Assembly: GCF_005796225.1 (NCBI RefSeq)
Contig: NZ_VAHO01000009.1
Coordinates: 62,001 to 126,000, forward strand
Length of the DNA stretch: 64,000 nt
Reading direction: 5' to 3'
From: Pseudarthrobacter sp. NamE5
GTDB lineage: Bacteria > Actinomycetota > Actinomycetes > Actinomycetales > Micrococcaceae
In this document: positions 1 through 8,595 of the stretch, one piece after another
How positions within the stretch are numbered: position 1 is the first letter of the stretch
Layout: every line of letters begins with the position of its first letter
Made by a program: the position numbers and the translations under genes
Notes under the pieces: model-generated
Database searches by the model: none
The model's input: only the letters and a program-made list of their open reading frames with translations
What the model was told of the DNA's origin: nothing

Positions 1-1
1 C

Positions 2-178
2 ATTGAGTTCGGTCCCGGTTCACCTGCAGACCCGGACACCCCGCCCGCCTACAACCCCGGCGAAAGCTACCGCTACCTGGCCGGCACCAACGCGTCGGAG
101 GGCGTGAAGGTGTACATCACCGGCCGGACCACAGGGAGCCGGCGCTTCACCTTCCGGGGCGTGGCTGGGCGGCAGTAG
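2..178 (+). CDS. C-terminal end of an unidentified protein (truncated by window edge)
   Basis: An open frame enters from the left edge and stops with TAG at 176-178, giving 58 residues. The visible part is rich in Pro, Gly and Tyr and then has alternating polar and hydrophobic residues (VKVYITGR, RFTFRGV), as in a beta-sandwich or carbohydrate-binding tail. It converges on the CPBP gene with only 5 bases between the two stop codons. The family cannot be recognised from this fragment. Confidence 0.5.
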   Translation: MEFGPGSPADPDTPPAYNPGESYRYLAGTNASEGVKVYITGRTTGSRRFTFRGVAGRQ

Positions 179-183
179 CTGTT

Positions 184-945
184 TTAGGGCTGGACCTGCT
201 GGAGCTGTTCGAAGACCTCCGGGGGAATGGCGTAGATGAACACCACGGCAAGCAGGTTCTTTGCAGCGTGCACGAAATAGGCGAACATCAAGTTCTTCCC
301 GGTCCAGACGTACACGAAGACCAGCGTGGCGCCCATGGCCAGGTAGGGGAGCAGTGCGGTGAACGTGATCGCTTCCTGGCCCACAATATGCAGGGCCGCG
401 AACAGGACCACTGACAGGATGCAGCAGATCCAGATGTTCACGCGCCGGCTCATTTTGCCGATCAGCAGGTGGCGGAAGATGTACTCCTCCACGAACGGTC
501 CCACCACCACCAGCAGCGGAACCATGAGCCAGGCGGGCACCTGCTGCATGAGCTCCTGCAGCCCCGCCTGGTTCGCGGAGGTCTGGGCTTCACCGCTGGC
601 CGCTACCACCACAGCCGTCAGGATCATCATGGCAATGACGGCTGCAGGGACCATCAGCAGGGTGAACCAGGGCCGGGTGGCCAGCACTTTCAGGTCGCGG
701 CCCACCACCTTCCGTGCGGCCACCAGTGCCAGTATGCCCACTGAGGCATAGAAGAGAAGGTTCACGGCGTAGGAGGCAGCGGCCGGGGTAGGAGCCACCT
801 GGCGGAGGAACGGTGCCAGGACTTCCCCCGCCACGGCGAAGAACCCTGCGACGGCCACATACGTCAGCAGGGTGGCGACATCCAGGGGAGTGAAGCGGTA
901 CAGGTGCGGTTGCGGGGCAGGGGGCAGTCGTTGGGCGGTAGCCAT
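184..945 (-). CDS. CPBP family intramembrane glutamic endopeptidase
   Basis: A 253-residue polytopic membrane protein. The CPBP (CAAX protease / bacteriocin-processing, Rce1-like) motifs are present: paired glutamates E153-E154 followed by R158 in VEEYIFR, H186 in the next helix, and H226/N230 in FAYFVHAAKN. These are the expected catalytic residues of an intramembrane glutamate protease. Family members cleave prenylated proteins, bacteriocin leaders or membrane regulators; the substrate here is unknown. The gene is divergent from the metal transporter, and the shared intergenic region carries a perfect 25-bp inverted repeat. Confidence 0.85.
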   Translation of the reverse strand: MATAQRLPPAPQPHLYRFTPLDVATLLTYVAVAGFFAVAGEVLAPFLRQVAPTPAAASYAVNLLFYASVGILALVAARKVVGRDLKVLATRPWFTLLMVPAAVIAMMILTAVVVAASGEAQTSANQAGLQELMQQVPAWLMVPLLVVVGPFVEEYIFRHLLIGKMSRRVNIWICCILSVVLFAALHIVGQEAITFTALLPYLAMGATLVFVYVWTGKNLMFAYFVHAAKNLLAVVFIYAIPPEVFEQLQQVQP

Positions 946-959
946 ATCTTCAGCCTAGC

Positions 960-1027
960 CCCCAACTAGGTAGCAGCAGATGTCGGTTTCAGGCGTCAAA
1001 AGGACATCTGCTGCTACCTAGTTGGGG
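960..1027. repeat. Perfect 25-bp inverted repeat in a divergent promoter region
   Basis: Left arm 960-984 and right arm 1003-1027 are exact reverse complements (beginning CCCCAACTAGGTAGC), separated by 18 bases. It lies between two divergently transcribed genes, so it is not a normal terminator, and it abuts the presumed promoter of the metal transporter. It does not resemble a Zur, MntR or DtxR box. It could be a REP-like palindromic element. Confidence 0.85.
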
Positions 1028-1036
1028 AGGGCTGCG

Positions 1037-1066
1037 TTGTCGTGGGAATCCGGCGGCAGCTAAAGT
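1037..1066 (+). promoter_or_regulatory. Candidate promoter of metal ABC operon (leaderless start)
   Basis: TTGTCG at 1037-1042 and TAAAGT at 1061-1066 are separated by 18 bases, a reasonable housekeeping promoter. The ATG at 1074 falls about 8 bases after the -10 hexamer and no ribosome site is visible, so the transcript is probably leaderless. Confidence 0.45.
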
Positions 1067-1073
1067 ATTCGGT

Positions 1074-2042
1074 ATGCCTAAATTCTCTTTTCGGTGCGCC
1101 AAAGTAGTCGACCGGACCACTGCGCCCAAGGTGCGCTTCCCCGTCCTGGCGGCGGCCGCCGTCGTCCTTTCCCTTTTGCTGACCGCCTGCGGTGGCGGGG
1201 CCGCGGGAAACGGGGACGGCAAGCCGGTGGTCCTCACCACGTTCACTGTTCTGGCGGACGTCGCCCGGAACGTCGCGGGGGACAAGCTCACCGTGGAGTC
1301 CATCACCAAGGCGGGGGCCGAGATCCACGGCTACGAGCCGACCCCTGGGGACATCCGTAAGGCATCCAGGGCCGACCTGATCCTGGACAACGGACTGAAC
1401 CTGGAGGCCTGGTTCGGGCAGTTCGTCGAAGGGCTGGACGTGAAGCACGCAGTGGTCAGCGAAGGTGTGGAGGCCATGTCCATCAACGAGGATGCCTACC
1501 AGGGCAAGCCGAACCCGCACGCCTGGATGTCGCCGCTGAACGTCCAGGTCTACGTGGACAACATGGTCAAGGCTTTCAGCGAACTCGACCCGGAGAACAC
1601 CGAAGCTTTCAAGGCAAACGGCGAGGCCTACAAGGCCGAACTTCAGGCCGTGCAGGACCAGATGACCGCCAGCCTCGCCGCTGTGCCCGAACCCCAGCGC
1701 GCCCTGGTCACGTGTGAGGGGGCTTTCTCCTACCTGGCCCGGGACGCCGGCCTTAAGGAGCTCTATATCTGGGCCGTCAACGCCGAACAGCAGGCCACGC
1801 CCCAGCAGATTACCCGTGCCATTGAGTACGTTAAGGCCAACAAAGTACCGGCCGTCTTCTGTGAATCCACAGTGTCCGACGCTCCCATGCAGCAGGTGGT
1901 GGAAGCCACGGGCACAACGTTCGGCGGGACCCTGTACGTGGACTCCCTCTCAGAAGCTGACGGTCCAGTGCCCACTTACCTGGACCTGATCCGGCACGAC
2001 GCGGACGTCATCACCAAAGCCCTTACGGAAGCAGGGTCATGA
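1074..2042 (+). CDS. Metal ABC transporter substrate-binding lipoprotein (Mn/Fe type)
   Basis: 322 residues. A lipoprotein signal ends at the lipobox LTAC (C39). The family A-1 (ZnuA/MntC/SitA/PsaA) metal ligands can be assigned as H85 (IHGYEPT), H149 (NPHAW), E215 (CEGAFSY) and D290 (LYVDSLSE). A His-His-Glu-Asp set without a long His-rich loop is characteristic of the manganese/iron branch rather than the zinc branch. It captures the metal outside the membrane and delivers it to the permease encoded two genes downstream. The stop overlaps the start of the ATPase gene by 4 bases. Confidence 0.88.
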   Translation: MPKFSFRCAKVVDRTTAPKVRFPVLAAAAVVLSLLLTACGGGAAGNGDGKPVVLTTFTVLADVARNVAGDKLTVESITKAGAEIHGYEPTPGDIRKASRADLILDNGLNLEAWFGQFVEGLDVKHAVVSEGVEAMSINEDAYQGKPNPHAWMSPLNVQVYVDNMVKAFSELDPENTEAFKANGEAYKAELQAVQDQMTASLAAVPEPQRALVTCEGAFSYLARDAGLKELYIWAVNAEQQATPQQITRAIEYVKANKVPAVFCESTVSDAPMQQVVEATGTTFGGTLYVDSLSEADGPVPTYLDLIRHDADVITKALTEAGS

Positions 2043-2803
2043 GCACCCCGGCCATCCTCGTCGACAACGTAACCGTCCACTACGGCGAGGTCCTGGCCCT
2101 GGACGCCGCGTCCCTGACCCTGGACCCCGCGCGGATCTGCGGCTTGGTGGGCATGAACGGCTCCGGGAAGTCCACGCTGTTCAAGGTAATTATGGGCATG
2201 ATCAAGCCCGACGCCGGCACCGTCCGGATCCACGGAGAGCCGCCTTCACGGACCCGGCGGGAAGGGGGCATCGGCTACGTACCGCAGAGCGAGGAGGTGG
2301 ACTGGCAGTTCCCGCTGTCCGTCCGCGATGTGGTGATGATGGGCCGCTACGGCCACCAGGGCTTTACCCGCCAGGCGTCCAAAGCGGACCGGGCTGCCGT
2401 GGACGAGGCCCTGGACCGGGTGGAACTGGGAGACTACGCCGGCCGGCAGATCGGCCAGCTGTCCGGCGGGCAGAAGAAGCGTGCATTCGTGGCCCGCGGC
2501 ATCGCCCAGGGTGCCACCACCATGCTCCTCGACGAACCCTTCGCCGGCGTGGACAAGCGCTCCGAGGCCACCATTACCCGGCTGCTGCGCGAGCTTGCCT
2601 CGGACGGCTGCACCATCCTGGTGTCCACCCACGATCTGCATGCCCTCCCCGAACTGTGCGACGAGGCAGTGCTGCTCATGCACCGGGTCCTGATGCACGG
2701 CCCGCCGGAACTGGTGCTCCAGCCGGAGAACCTGGCCATGGCCTTCGGGCTGGACGTGCTGAACCGGGACCAGCGGGACAGTCATGAGAGGAGGAGCGCC
2801 TGA
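2039..2803 (+). CDS. Metal ABC transporter ATP-binding protein
   Basis: 254 residues with Walker A GMNGSGKST, Q-loop region YVPQSEEVDW, ABC signature LSGGQKKR, Walker B MLLDEPFAGVD and the H-loop STHDLH. This is the cytoplasmic ATPase of the Mn/Fe/Zn importer (MntB/SitB/ZnuC type). ATGA overlap with the upstream binding protein and stop/start overlap with the permease indicate translational coupling within a three-gene operon. Confidence 0.92.
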   Translation: MSTPAILVDNVTVHYGEVLALDAASLTLDPARICGLVGMNGSGKSTLFKVIMGMIKPDAGTVRIHGEPPSRTRREGGIGYVPQSEEVDWQFPLSVRDVVMMGRYGHQGFTRQASKADRAAVDEALDRVELGDYAGRQIGQLSGGQKKRAFVARGIAQGATTMLLDEPFAGVDKRSEATITRLLRELASDGCTILVSTHDLHALPELCDEAVLLMHRVLMHGPPELVLQPENLAMAFGLDVLNRDQRDSHERRSA

Positions 2804-3669
2804 TGGAACTGCTGCTCGAACCGCTCAGTTACGACTTCATGGTCCGCGCCATCGTGACTACCGCACTAGCTGCCGTCGTCTGCGCCGTCCTCAGCTGCTG
2901 GCTCGTCCTCATCGGCTGGTCCCTCATGGGGGACGCCGTCTCGCATGCGGTGCTGCCCGGCGTCGTGCTGGCCTACATTGTGGGTGCCCCGTTCGCGCTT
3001 GGGGCGCTGGTGTTCGCGCTGGTGGCCGTGACCCTGATCGGCGTGGTGCGCAACACCAGCAGGGTCAAGGAGGACGCCGCCATCGGCATCGTGTTCTCCT
3101 CCCTCTTTGCCCTGGGCCTGGTGCTGATCTCCGTCACGCCCAGCCAAACGGACCTGAACCACATCATTTTCGGCAACCTGCTGGGCGTCAGTGTCCCGGA
3201 CCTCATCCAGGTCCTGGTGCTGGGCGTGGTGGCCTTCGCCATCCTGATCCTGAAGCGCCGGGACCTGACCCTGTACGCCTTCGACCCCACCCATGCCCAC
3301 GCCATCGGCCTGTCACCCCGGCGGCTCGGCGCGCTGCTGCTGGGCCTGCTGGCCCTGACCTCCGTGGTGGCGCTGCAGACCGTGGGTGTGGTGCTGGTGG
3401 TGGCCATGCTCATCATTCCCGGCGCCACGGCCTACCTGCTCACGGACCGGTTCTCACGGATGCTGGTCATCGCACCGGTGGTCTCGGCACTTTGCTCAAT
3501 CACCGGGATCTACGTCAGCTACTACCTGGACACGGCCTCCGGCGCCATGGTGGTGCTGACGCAGGGCGTCGTGTTCGCTGCCGTCTACCTCTTCAGCCCG
3601 CGGCAGGGGCTGATCGGGACCCGGCTGGCCAAGGCCCGGCGCAGGAAGGCAGCAGCGGTCGCGGCATAG
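2803..3669 (+). CDS. Metal ABC transporter permease
   Basis: 288 residues, strongly hydrophobic, with about eight or nine membrane segments and the family-typical GWSLMGDAVSHAVLPGV region near residue 40, as in ZnuB/MntC/SitC-type permeases. It forms the channel for the metal captured by the upstream lipoprotein. The start overlaps the ATPase stop by one base, and GAGGAG lies just upstream inside the ATPase gene. The last gene of the operon; no clear hairpin terminator follows. Confidence 0.9.
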   Translation: MELLLEPLSYDFMVRAIVTTALAAVVCAVLSCWLVLIGWSLMGDAVSHAVLPGVVLAYIVGAPFALGALVFALVAVTLIGVVRNTSRVKEDAAIGIVFSSLFALGLVLISVTPSQTDLNHIIFGNLLGVSVPDLIQVLVLGVVAFAILILKRRDLTLYAFDPTHAHAIGLSPRRLGALLLGLLALTSVVALQTVGVVLVVAMLIIPGATAYLLTDRFSRMLVIAPVVSALCSITGIYVSYYLDTASGAMVVLTQGVVFAAVYLFSPRQGLIGTRLAKARRRKAAAVAA

Positions 3670-3784
3670 CGGACGCCTGGCGGTGAGATTTGCTTTAAAC
3701 AGTCTTTACCGCACGAACGGCAGCCTGAAACATCCCCGGCGCAAGATGGAGCCACGCCCGTCTTCCCGCCGAAAGGACTTGTCC

Positions 3785-4132
3785 GTGATTACCAAGAACC
3801 TTTTCCTGCAGGGCATCTACCATTTCCAGGGCCTGGGGCTGGAAAAGCCCATGCCCCTTCACAGCGAGCTTTCGCACTACGTCCCGGACGGCGTGGTCAA
3901 CCAGGCACTTTACTTCCGCGGCGGCAATTCCAGCAGTGAGCTGATCGCCGTGGTGCTGATGCGCAACGGCGTGCCCATGCGCTACTTTCCCATCGGCGCC
4001 AAGAGCGACGTCCATGTGCCGCTGCGGGTGGTAGAGGATATCGACGGCGGCTCGGTAATCGAGCTCTATCTGGCAGCTCCCGAGGGACTCACCGGATCCG
4101 TGGTCATCGACCTGGGGATGGTGGAGCACTGA
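3785..4132 (+). CDS. Small unknown protein coupled to the NirB-Rieske flavoprotein
   Basis: 115 residues when started at GTG 3785, preceded by GAAAGGA (3771-3777) at a good distance; an in-frame extension back to 3683 has no such site. The protein is soluble, with a beta-rich look (NQALYFRGGNSSSELIAVVL, VIELYLAAP). I do not recognise the family. Its stop overlaps the start of the next gene by one base, so the two are almost certainly co-translated, and a role with that flavoprotein (accessory or small subunit) is an inference. Confidence 0.7.
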   Translation: MITKNLFLQGIYHFQGLGLEKPMPLHSELSHYVPDGVVNQALYFRGGNSSSELIAVVLMRNGVPMRYFPIGAKSDVHVPLRVVEDIDGGSVIELYLAAPEGLTGSVVIDLGMVEH

Positions 4133-5769
4133 TGTCACGGTCCGGCATGCGGGACAACCGGCGCAGGCTGGTGGTCATCGGCAACGGCATGGCAGGAGCC
4201 CGTGCCGTGGAGGAAATCCTGGCGCGCGGTGGAGCGAAGCAGTTCCGGATCACCATGTTCGGGGACGAGCCCTACGGAAACTACAACCGGATCATGCTCA
4301 GCCACGTCCTTTCCGGGGATGAGGATGACGACGCCATTTTCCTCAACCCGCTCTCGTGGTACCGGGACAACGGGATCACGCTGCATGCGGGCGTCCGGGC
4401 GAAGCGGATTGACCGCTTTACCAAGAATGTTTTTTCCAGCGATGGCAGGGTGACGCCCTATAACACCCTCATTATCGCGACCGGAAGCCGTTCCCACATG
4501 CCGCCCATGAAGGGGCTCTACACTCCGGGCGGGTCGGTGAAGCAGGGCATTTTCGGTTTCCGGACCATCGATGACACCCGCAAGATGCTGGCGTACGCGC
4601 AGCATGAGCAGCACCGGCATGCGGTGGTGATCGGGGGAGGCCTCCTTGGCCTGGAGGCTGCCTCCGGCCTCCGCCGTTATGGCCTCGAGGTGGACGTGGT
4701 GCACTCCGGCGGCCACCTGATGAGTGCGCAAATGGGGCCCGACGGCGGTGCGGTGCTCCGGAGGAGCGTGCAGGCACTGGGTATCGGGGTTTATACCGGC
4801 AGCCGGACCACTGCCGTGCTGGGAACGGACAAGGTGGCGGCTGTCCGCCTGCGGGACAGGTCCGACATCGAGTGCGACATGGTGGTGATGGCGGCCGACA
4901 TCCGGCCCAATGTGGACCTGGCGGTCCTCAGCGGGCTGCCGGTGGAACGCGCCATTGTGGTGGATGACAGCCTGCGGGTCCAGGACGAGGACGACATCTA
5001 TGCCGTGGGGGAGTGCGTCCAGCACCGGGGCCAGGTGTACGGGCTGGTGGCGCCGCTGTGGGAGCAGGCGGCCGTGCTGGCCAACCACGTCACGGGTGCG
5101 GACACGAGCGCCGCCTATCATGGCTCCCGCACGGCCACCAAGCTTAAGGTCGCCGGCATCGAGGTTGCTTCGATGGGCCTGCAGGGGCCGGAACTTGAGA
5201 CCGACGAGCAAATTGTCTTTTCAGAGCCCAGCCGCGGGGTGTTCAAGTCCATCGTGGTCCGGGACAACAAGATGGTTGGCGCCACGCTGTTGGGGGACAG
5301 CCGGAAGGTCGCCTTCCTGACGCAGGCCTTCGACCGCGGCCTGCCACTGCCCGAGGAACGTCTTGGCCTGATGTTCGACCTCGGCACGCCCGGTCAGGAA
5401 GTGGGAGTCGCGGAGCTCGACGACGACGCCCAGGTCTGCAGCACGGAGACGGGTACGAAGACCCACATCCTGGGCTTCCTGGAGCAGATCCCGGTAGGGG
5501 AGGGGCGCGCCTTCGCCGTGGACGGGAAGCAGGTGGCCGTGTTCCGGCTGCGGAACCATACACTGCGGGCGGTGTCTGCCGTCTGCCCCCACCGCGGCGG
5601 CCCGCTGGCGGACGGCACCATCGACGGGCAGGTGGTGATGTGTCCCCTGCACCAGCACGCCTTCGACCTTGCCACCGGCTGCTCCACAACAGGTGCAGGC
5701 GCGCTGCAAAGCTACCGCGTCAGGCTGGACCGGGAGCAGAACCTGGTGCTGGAAACGGTCCCCGTGTAG
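4132..5769 (+). CDS. NirB-like FAD/NAD oxidoreductase fused to a Rieske [2Fe-2S] domain
   Basis: 545 residues. Residues 10 to about 420 match the flavoprotein part of NADH-nitrite reductase large subunit: FAD-binding VVIGNGMAGARAVEE, the GNYNRIMLSHVLSG segment, NAD-binding VVIGGGLLGLEAA and the second FAD motif IYAVGECVQH. The C-terminal 100 residues form a NirD/Rieske-type domain with C485-x-H487 and C504-x2-H507. The sulfite/nitrite reductase siroheme domain of true NirB is absent, so this cannot by itself reduce nitrite. It more likely passes electrons from NAD(P)H to an unknown partner, possibly the small protein encoded just upstream. Confidence 0.85.
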   Translation: MSRSGMRDNRRRLVVIGNGMAGARAVEEILARGGAKQFRITMFGDEPYGNYNRIMLSHVLSGDEDDDAIFLNPLSWYRDNGITLHAGVRAKRIDRFTKNVFSSDGRVTPYNTLIIATGSRSHMPPMKGLYTPGGSVKQGIFGFRTIDDTRKMLAYAQHEQHRHAVVIGGGLLGLEAASGLRRYGLEVDVVHSGGHLMSAQMGPDGGAVLRRSVQALGIGVYTGSRTTAVLGTDKVAAVRLRDRSDIECDMVVMAADIRPNVDLAVLSGLPVERAIVVDDSLRVQDEDDIYAVGECVQHRGQVYGLVAPLWEQAAVLANHVTGADTSAAYHGSRTATKLKVAGIEVASMGLQGPELETDEQIVFSEPSRGVFKSIVVRDNKMVGATLLGDSRKVAFLTQAFDRGLPLPEERLGLMFDLGTPGQEVGVAELDDDAQVCSTETGTKTHILGFLEQIPVGEGRAFAVDGKQVAVFRLRNHTLRAVSAVCPHRGGPLADGTIDGQVVMCPLHQHAFDLATGCSTTGAGALQSYRVRLDREQNLVLETVPV

Positions 5770-5943
5770 TGCGCGTCACGTAGCACCCCCGCGCGTCTTG
5801 TAGGATGGACGAGCCGCGTGAAGCTTCGGCTGTGCGAGCGGATGCACTCATAAACGTCAGCTTTCAGAAGATTTGACCGAATTTTGTGAGCTGCATTACT
5901 CGTTTCCCGGATGCGGCCAACCCCCGACCCACAAGGAACCGTT

Positions 5944-7404
5944 GTGCCTCAAAGTACCCCTACAGACCTGCAGAACCGCACGGCACCATCCACCGCCGTC
6001 GACCCGACCCTCAGCGCCGAGGGTTACAGCAAGACCCTGGGCCGGCGCCATGTCACCATGATCGCCATGGGCGGCGCCATCGGCGTCGGCCTGTTCATGG
6101 GCGCCGGCGGACGCCTCGCCTCCACCGGCCCGGCCCTAATTTTCTCCTACGCCATCGCCGGCGTCATCGCCTACCTGCTCATGCGGGCCCTCGGCGAGCT
6201 CATCATGTACCGCCAGACCTCCGGTTCGTTCGTCAGCTACGCCGGCGAAATGTTCGGCAAGAAGGGCGCCTTCCTGTCCGGCTGGATGTACTTCATCAAC
6301 TGGGGCATGACCGGCATCGCCGAACTGATCGCCATCGGCCTCTATTTCCAGTTTTTCTTCCCCAATGTTCCGGTTGAGGCTTCCGCCATCGCGGCGCTGG
6401 CCCTGCTCGTCGCCGTCAATCTGCTCAGCGTCAAGGCCTTCGGCGAGTTCGAATTCTGGGCCTCATGCCTGAAGGTGGGCGCGATCCTGATCTTCCTGGT
6501 GGTGGGCACGTTCATGGTGGTCACCAACGCCCAGGTAGGCGACGGCAACGCGTCGGTGGCTAACCTGTTTGCTGCCGACGGGGGCATGTTCCCCAAGGGC
6601 GCCCTGGTAATGGTCCTGGTCCTCAACGCCGTCATCTTCGCCTACAACGGCATCGAACTGGTTGGCATCACCGCCGGCGAGATGCAGAACCCGGAACGCG
6701 AAGTGCCCAAGGCGATCCGCGCCGTCGTCCTCCGCATCGTGGTGTTCTACGTCGGTTCCGTGACCCTGCTCGCCATGCTGCTGCCCTCGGACCAGTACAA
6801 GGCAGGCACGTCCCCGTTCGTTACCGTCTTCGGCCAGATGGGCCTGGGCTGGGTGGGCGACGTGATGAACATGATCGTGATCACTGCCGCGCTTTCCTCC
6901 TGCAACTCCGGCCTGTACTCCATCGGCCGCGTGTTCCGCACCATGGCCAACAACGGCCACGCCCCGCAGTGGCTGACCAGGATGTCCAAGCGCCACGTCC
7001 CGTACGCGGCCATCCTGGGCATCGCGGCGTTCTACCTGGTGGGCATCATGCTGAACATCTGGCTGGGCGGCTCGCACGCATTCGACCTCGCCCTGAACAC
7101 CGCCTCCATCGGCGTTATTTTCTGCTGGGGCTCCATCTTTGCCAGCCAGATTGTGCTGCGCCGCCGCAAGGGTGTCACGTCCACCCTGCCGATGCCCGGT
7201 TCGCCGTGGACCAGCTGGGCCGGCCTGTTCGGGCTGCTGGCCATCACGGTGCTGATCGGGTTCGACACCATGACCAGCAAGACCGGCGAGGTCTTCTACC
7301 TGGGCCTCTGGACCCTGGCCACCATCCCGTTCTTCGCGGTGCTCCTGTGGCTGGGCTGGCAGAAGGTCAAGAACAACGAGCCGAAGAGTGAGCTGTTCAG
7401 CTAG
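5944..7404 (+). CDS. Amino acid permease, APC family, AnsP-like
   Basis: 486 residues from GTG 5944, which has AAGGA at 5933-5937 six bases upstream. Twelve membrane segments are expected. The N-terminal stretch GGAIGVGLFMGAGGRLASTGP and the following ALGELIMYR and SFVSYAGEMFG are typical of the AnsP/CycA/GabP amino acid:H+ symporters and closest in memory to L-asparagine permease. Substrate assignment is tentative. TAGGAT at 5811-5816 is a possible -10 element. The gene stands alone and faces the AbiEi-like gene. Confidence 0.87.
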   Translation: MPQSTPTDLQNRTAPSTAVDPTLSAEGYSKTLGRRHVTMIAMGGAIGVGLFMGAGGRLASTGPALIFSYAIAGVIAYLLMRALGELIMYRQTSGSFVSYAGEMFGKKGAFLSGWMYFINWGMTGIAELIAIGLYFQFFFPNVPVEASAIAALALLVAVNLLSVKAFGEFEFWASCLKVGAILIFLVVGTFMVVTNAQVGDGNASVANLFAADGGMFPKGALVMVLVLNAVIFAYNGIELVGITAGEMQNPEREVPKAIRAVVLRIVVFYVGSVTLLAMLLPSDQYKAGTSPFVTVFGQMGLGWVGDVMNMIVITAALSSCNSGLYSIGRVFRTMANNGHAPQWLTRMSKRHVPYAAILGIAAFYLVGIMLNIWLGGSHAFDLALNTASIGVIFCWGSIFASQIVLRRRKGVTSTLPMPGSPWTSWAGLFGLLAITVLIGFDTMTSKTGEVFYLGLWTLATIPFFAVLLWLGWQKVKNNEPKSELFS

Positions 7405-7446
7405 TTCTTTCGCCTCATAAGTGGCCGGATTCGCCGGAACAATGCA

Positions 7447-7464
7447 GGAACGCCGTAGCGTTCC
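7447..7464. repeat. Short hairpin after the permease gene
   Basis: GGAACGC (7447-7453) pairs with GCGTTCC (7458-7464) across a CGTA loop. No T-run follows. It lies 43 bases after the permease stop and could help terminate transcription. Confidence 0.35.
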
Positions 7465-7505
7465 GGCGTCCCGGCGGTATTCCAGCGACCTTGCGCTTGA
7501 GCACA

Positions 7506-7545
7506 CGACGGCGGGACGCCCCTGGGGAGGGCGGGCCCGCCGTCG
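7506..7545. terminator. Candidate bidirectional terminator, ACGACGGCGG-type stem
   Basis: CGACGGCGGG at 7506-7515 pairs perfectly with CCCGCCGTCG at 7536-7545 across a 20-base G/C-rich loop, between convergent genes. Stems containing the same core recur after other genes in the window. Confidence 0.5.
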
Positions 7546-7574
7546 GCGTTTCCCCGCCTTTACTGCTCGGGGTC

Positions 7575-7646
7575 GCCTCAATCGCCGGAGCCGCGCCCGG
7601 TAGCCGGACCGCTTCAGCGTGCGGACACTGTTCCGGCGATTTAGGC
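7575..7646. repeat. Long-range inverted repeat near the 3' end of the AbiEi-like gene
   Basis: GCCTCAATCGCCGGA near 7575-7589 and its near reverse complement at 7632-7646 match at 14 of 15 positions, enclosing about 42 bases. The function is unknown; it may be a palindromic intergenic element. Confidence 0.4.
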
Positions 7647-7659
7647 GCTGTGGGCACCC

Positions 7660-8595
7660 TCAGGGCCGGAGGGCACCGAGGATGCGGTTCTTGAACTCGT
7701 GCTCCCGGAACAAGTCCATCCATTCGATTCGGACGAAGACCCATCCGTCTTCAGCGAGCGCCTTCTCCCGGCGCCGCTCCTGGAACAGGACTTCGGCCGT
7801 TGGTTGGTAGTCGAAGTACTTGACCTTTCCGTCGAATTCGAGGGCTACTTTCTTCTCCTTCCAGGCGAAGTCAAGACGATGCCGGCCCACACGGCTCTGG
7901 ACCTCAACCTGGGCGTCAGGCATGGGCAGCTTCAGCCGTACCAGGAGCTCACGGGTCAGTGTTTCACCGGCCGATTCTGCGCGGATATCAGCGCTGGCGA
8001 GTGCCCTGCGAAGGTTCCTTACTCCGCTGCGGCCCGGGAGGTTGCCCGCCATGGAGTTCATCAGGTCCAGGCTCGCGCCAAGCCTGAGCGCGTGGTCTGT
8101 GAGTATCAGCGCTTGGCGGTATTTGAGCACCATGGCGCAGTCCACCACTGTCCGCTCCAAAGAGGTCACCCTAAGCCGTCCGAGGGTTGTCACTTCCGCG
8201 TCGGTATACGGCCGGGTGTGGCCGCGGACGTCCTTCCCGAGGCGCTCGCCGGAGGGCCGTACCCGGAGCAGGATATGGATCAGGTCATCCGTGTTCCACA
8301 GGAACAGTCCGTGGAGGCGGGCCGCGGAGGTGTGGCTGTAGACAAAGTCGCCCCTTGAAGTGGTCAGCGTCCCGTGGGCGTGCGCATGGATCAGTTGCAG
8401 GCTGCGGACTGTGGGAGACTGCTTCTCCCACAGGGCAGCCCGGATGTAGCAGCCGTACCTGAGCCGGACCAGGCCGCCGCGGTTCACCAACTGCCGAATG
8501 GCCCGTGAGTTGAGCCCTACGGCATTCAGTTGGTCGGTCCGCCAGAGATTTCCAGTGACCGGCAGTGGTGGCAAAGGTGCTGGGAGCGGTGTCAT
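7660..8595 (-). CDS. AbiEi-type winged-helix / DUF559 (Vsr-like nuclease fold) protein
   Basis: 311 residues. The N-terminal 80 residues (LNSRAIRQLVNRGGLVRLRYGCYI) look like the winged-helix antitoxin domain of type IV systems (AbiEi). The C-terminal part has the DUF559/very-short-patch-repair pattern RLDFAWKEKKVALEFDGKVKYF followed by RREKALAEDGW and FVRIEW, that is, a PD-(D/E)XK-like core. Such proteins are common solitary genes in actinobacteria and no AbiEii toxin gene is adjacent. The function is unproven; DNA binding or cleavage is an inference. Imperfect direct repeats flank the gene. Confidence 0.7.
   Translation of the reverse strand: MTPLPAPLPPLPVTGNLWRTDQLNAVGLNSRAIRQLVNRGGLVRLRYGCYIRAALWEKQSPTVRSLQLIHAHAHGTLTTSRGDFVYSHTSAARLHGLFLWNTDDLIHILLRVRPSGERLGKDVRGHTRPYTDAEVTTLGRLRVTSLERTVVDCAMVLKYRQALILTDHALRLGASLDLMNSMAGNLPGRSGVRNLRRALASADIRAESAGETLTRELLVRLKLPMPDAQVEVQSRVGRHRLDFAWKEKKVALEFDGKVKYFDYQPTAEVLFQERRREKALAEDGWVFVRIEWMDLFREHEFKNRILGALRP

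Noticed and set aside
960-1066. Zur, MntR or DtxR box for the metal importer
   Set aside because: No AT-rich dyad of those families is present; the large inverted repeat has a different sequence.
1014-2785. Long minus-strand open frames across the metal importer
   Set aside because: They are shadows of well-supported genes with motif-complete products; high GC makes such antisense frames common.
4132-5769. Calling the flavoprotein nitrite reductase (nirB)
   Set aside because: The siroheme/4Fe-4S reductase domain is absent; only the FAD/NAD part and a Rieske domain are present.
7660-8595. Complete type IV toxin-antitoxin pair
   Set aside because: No AbiEii-like nucleotidyltransferase gene is adjacent; only the AbiEi-like half is present.
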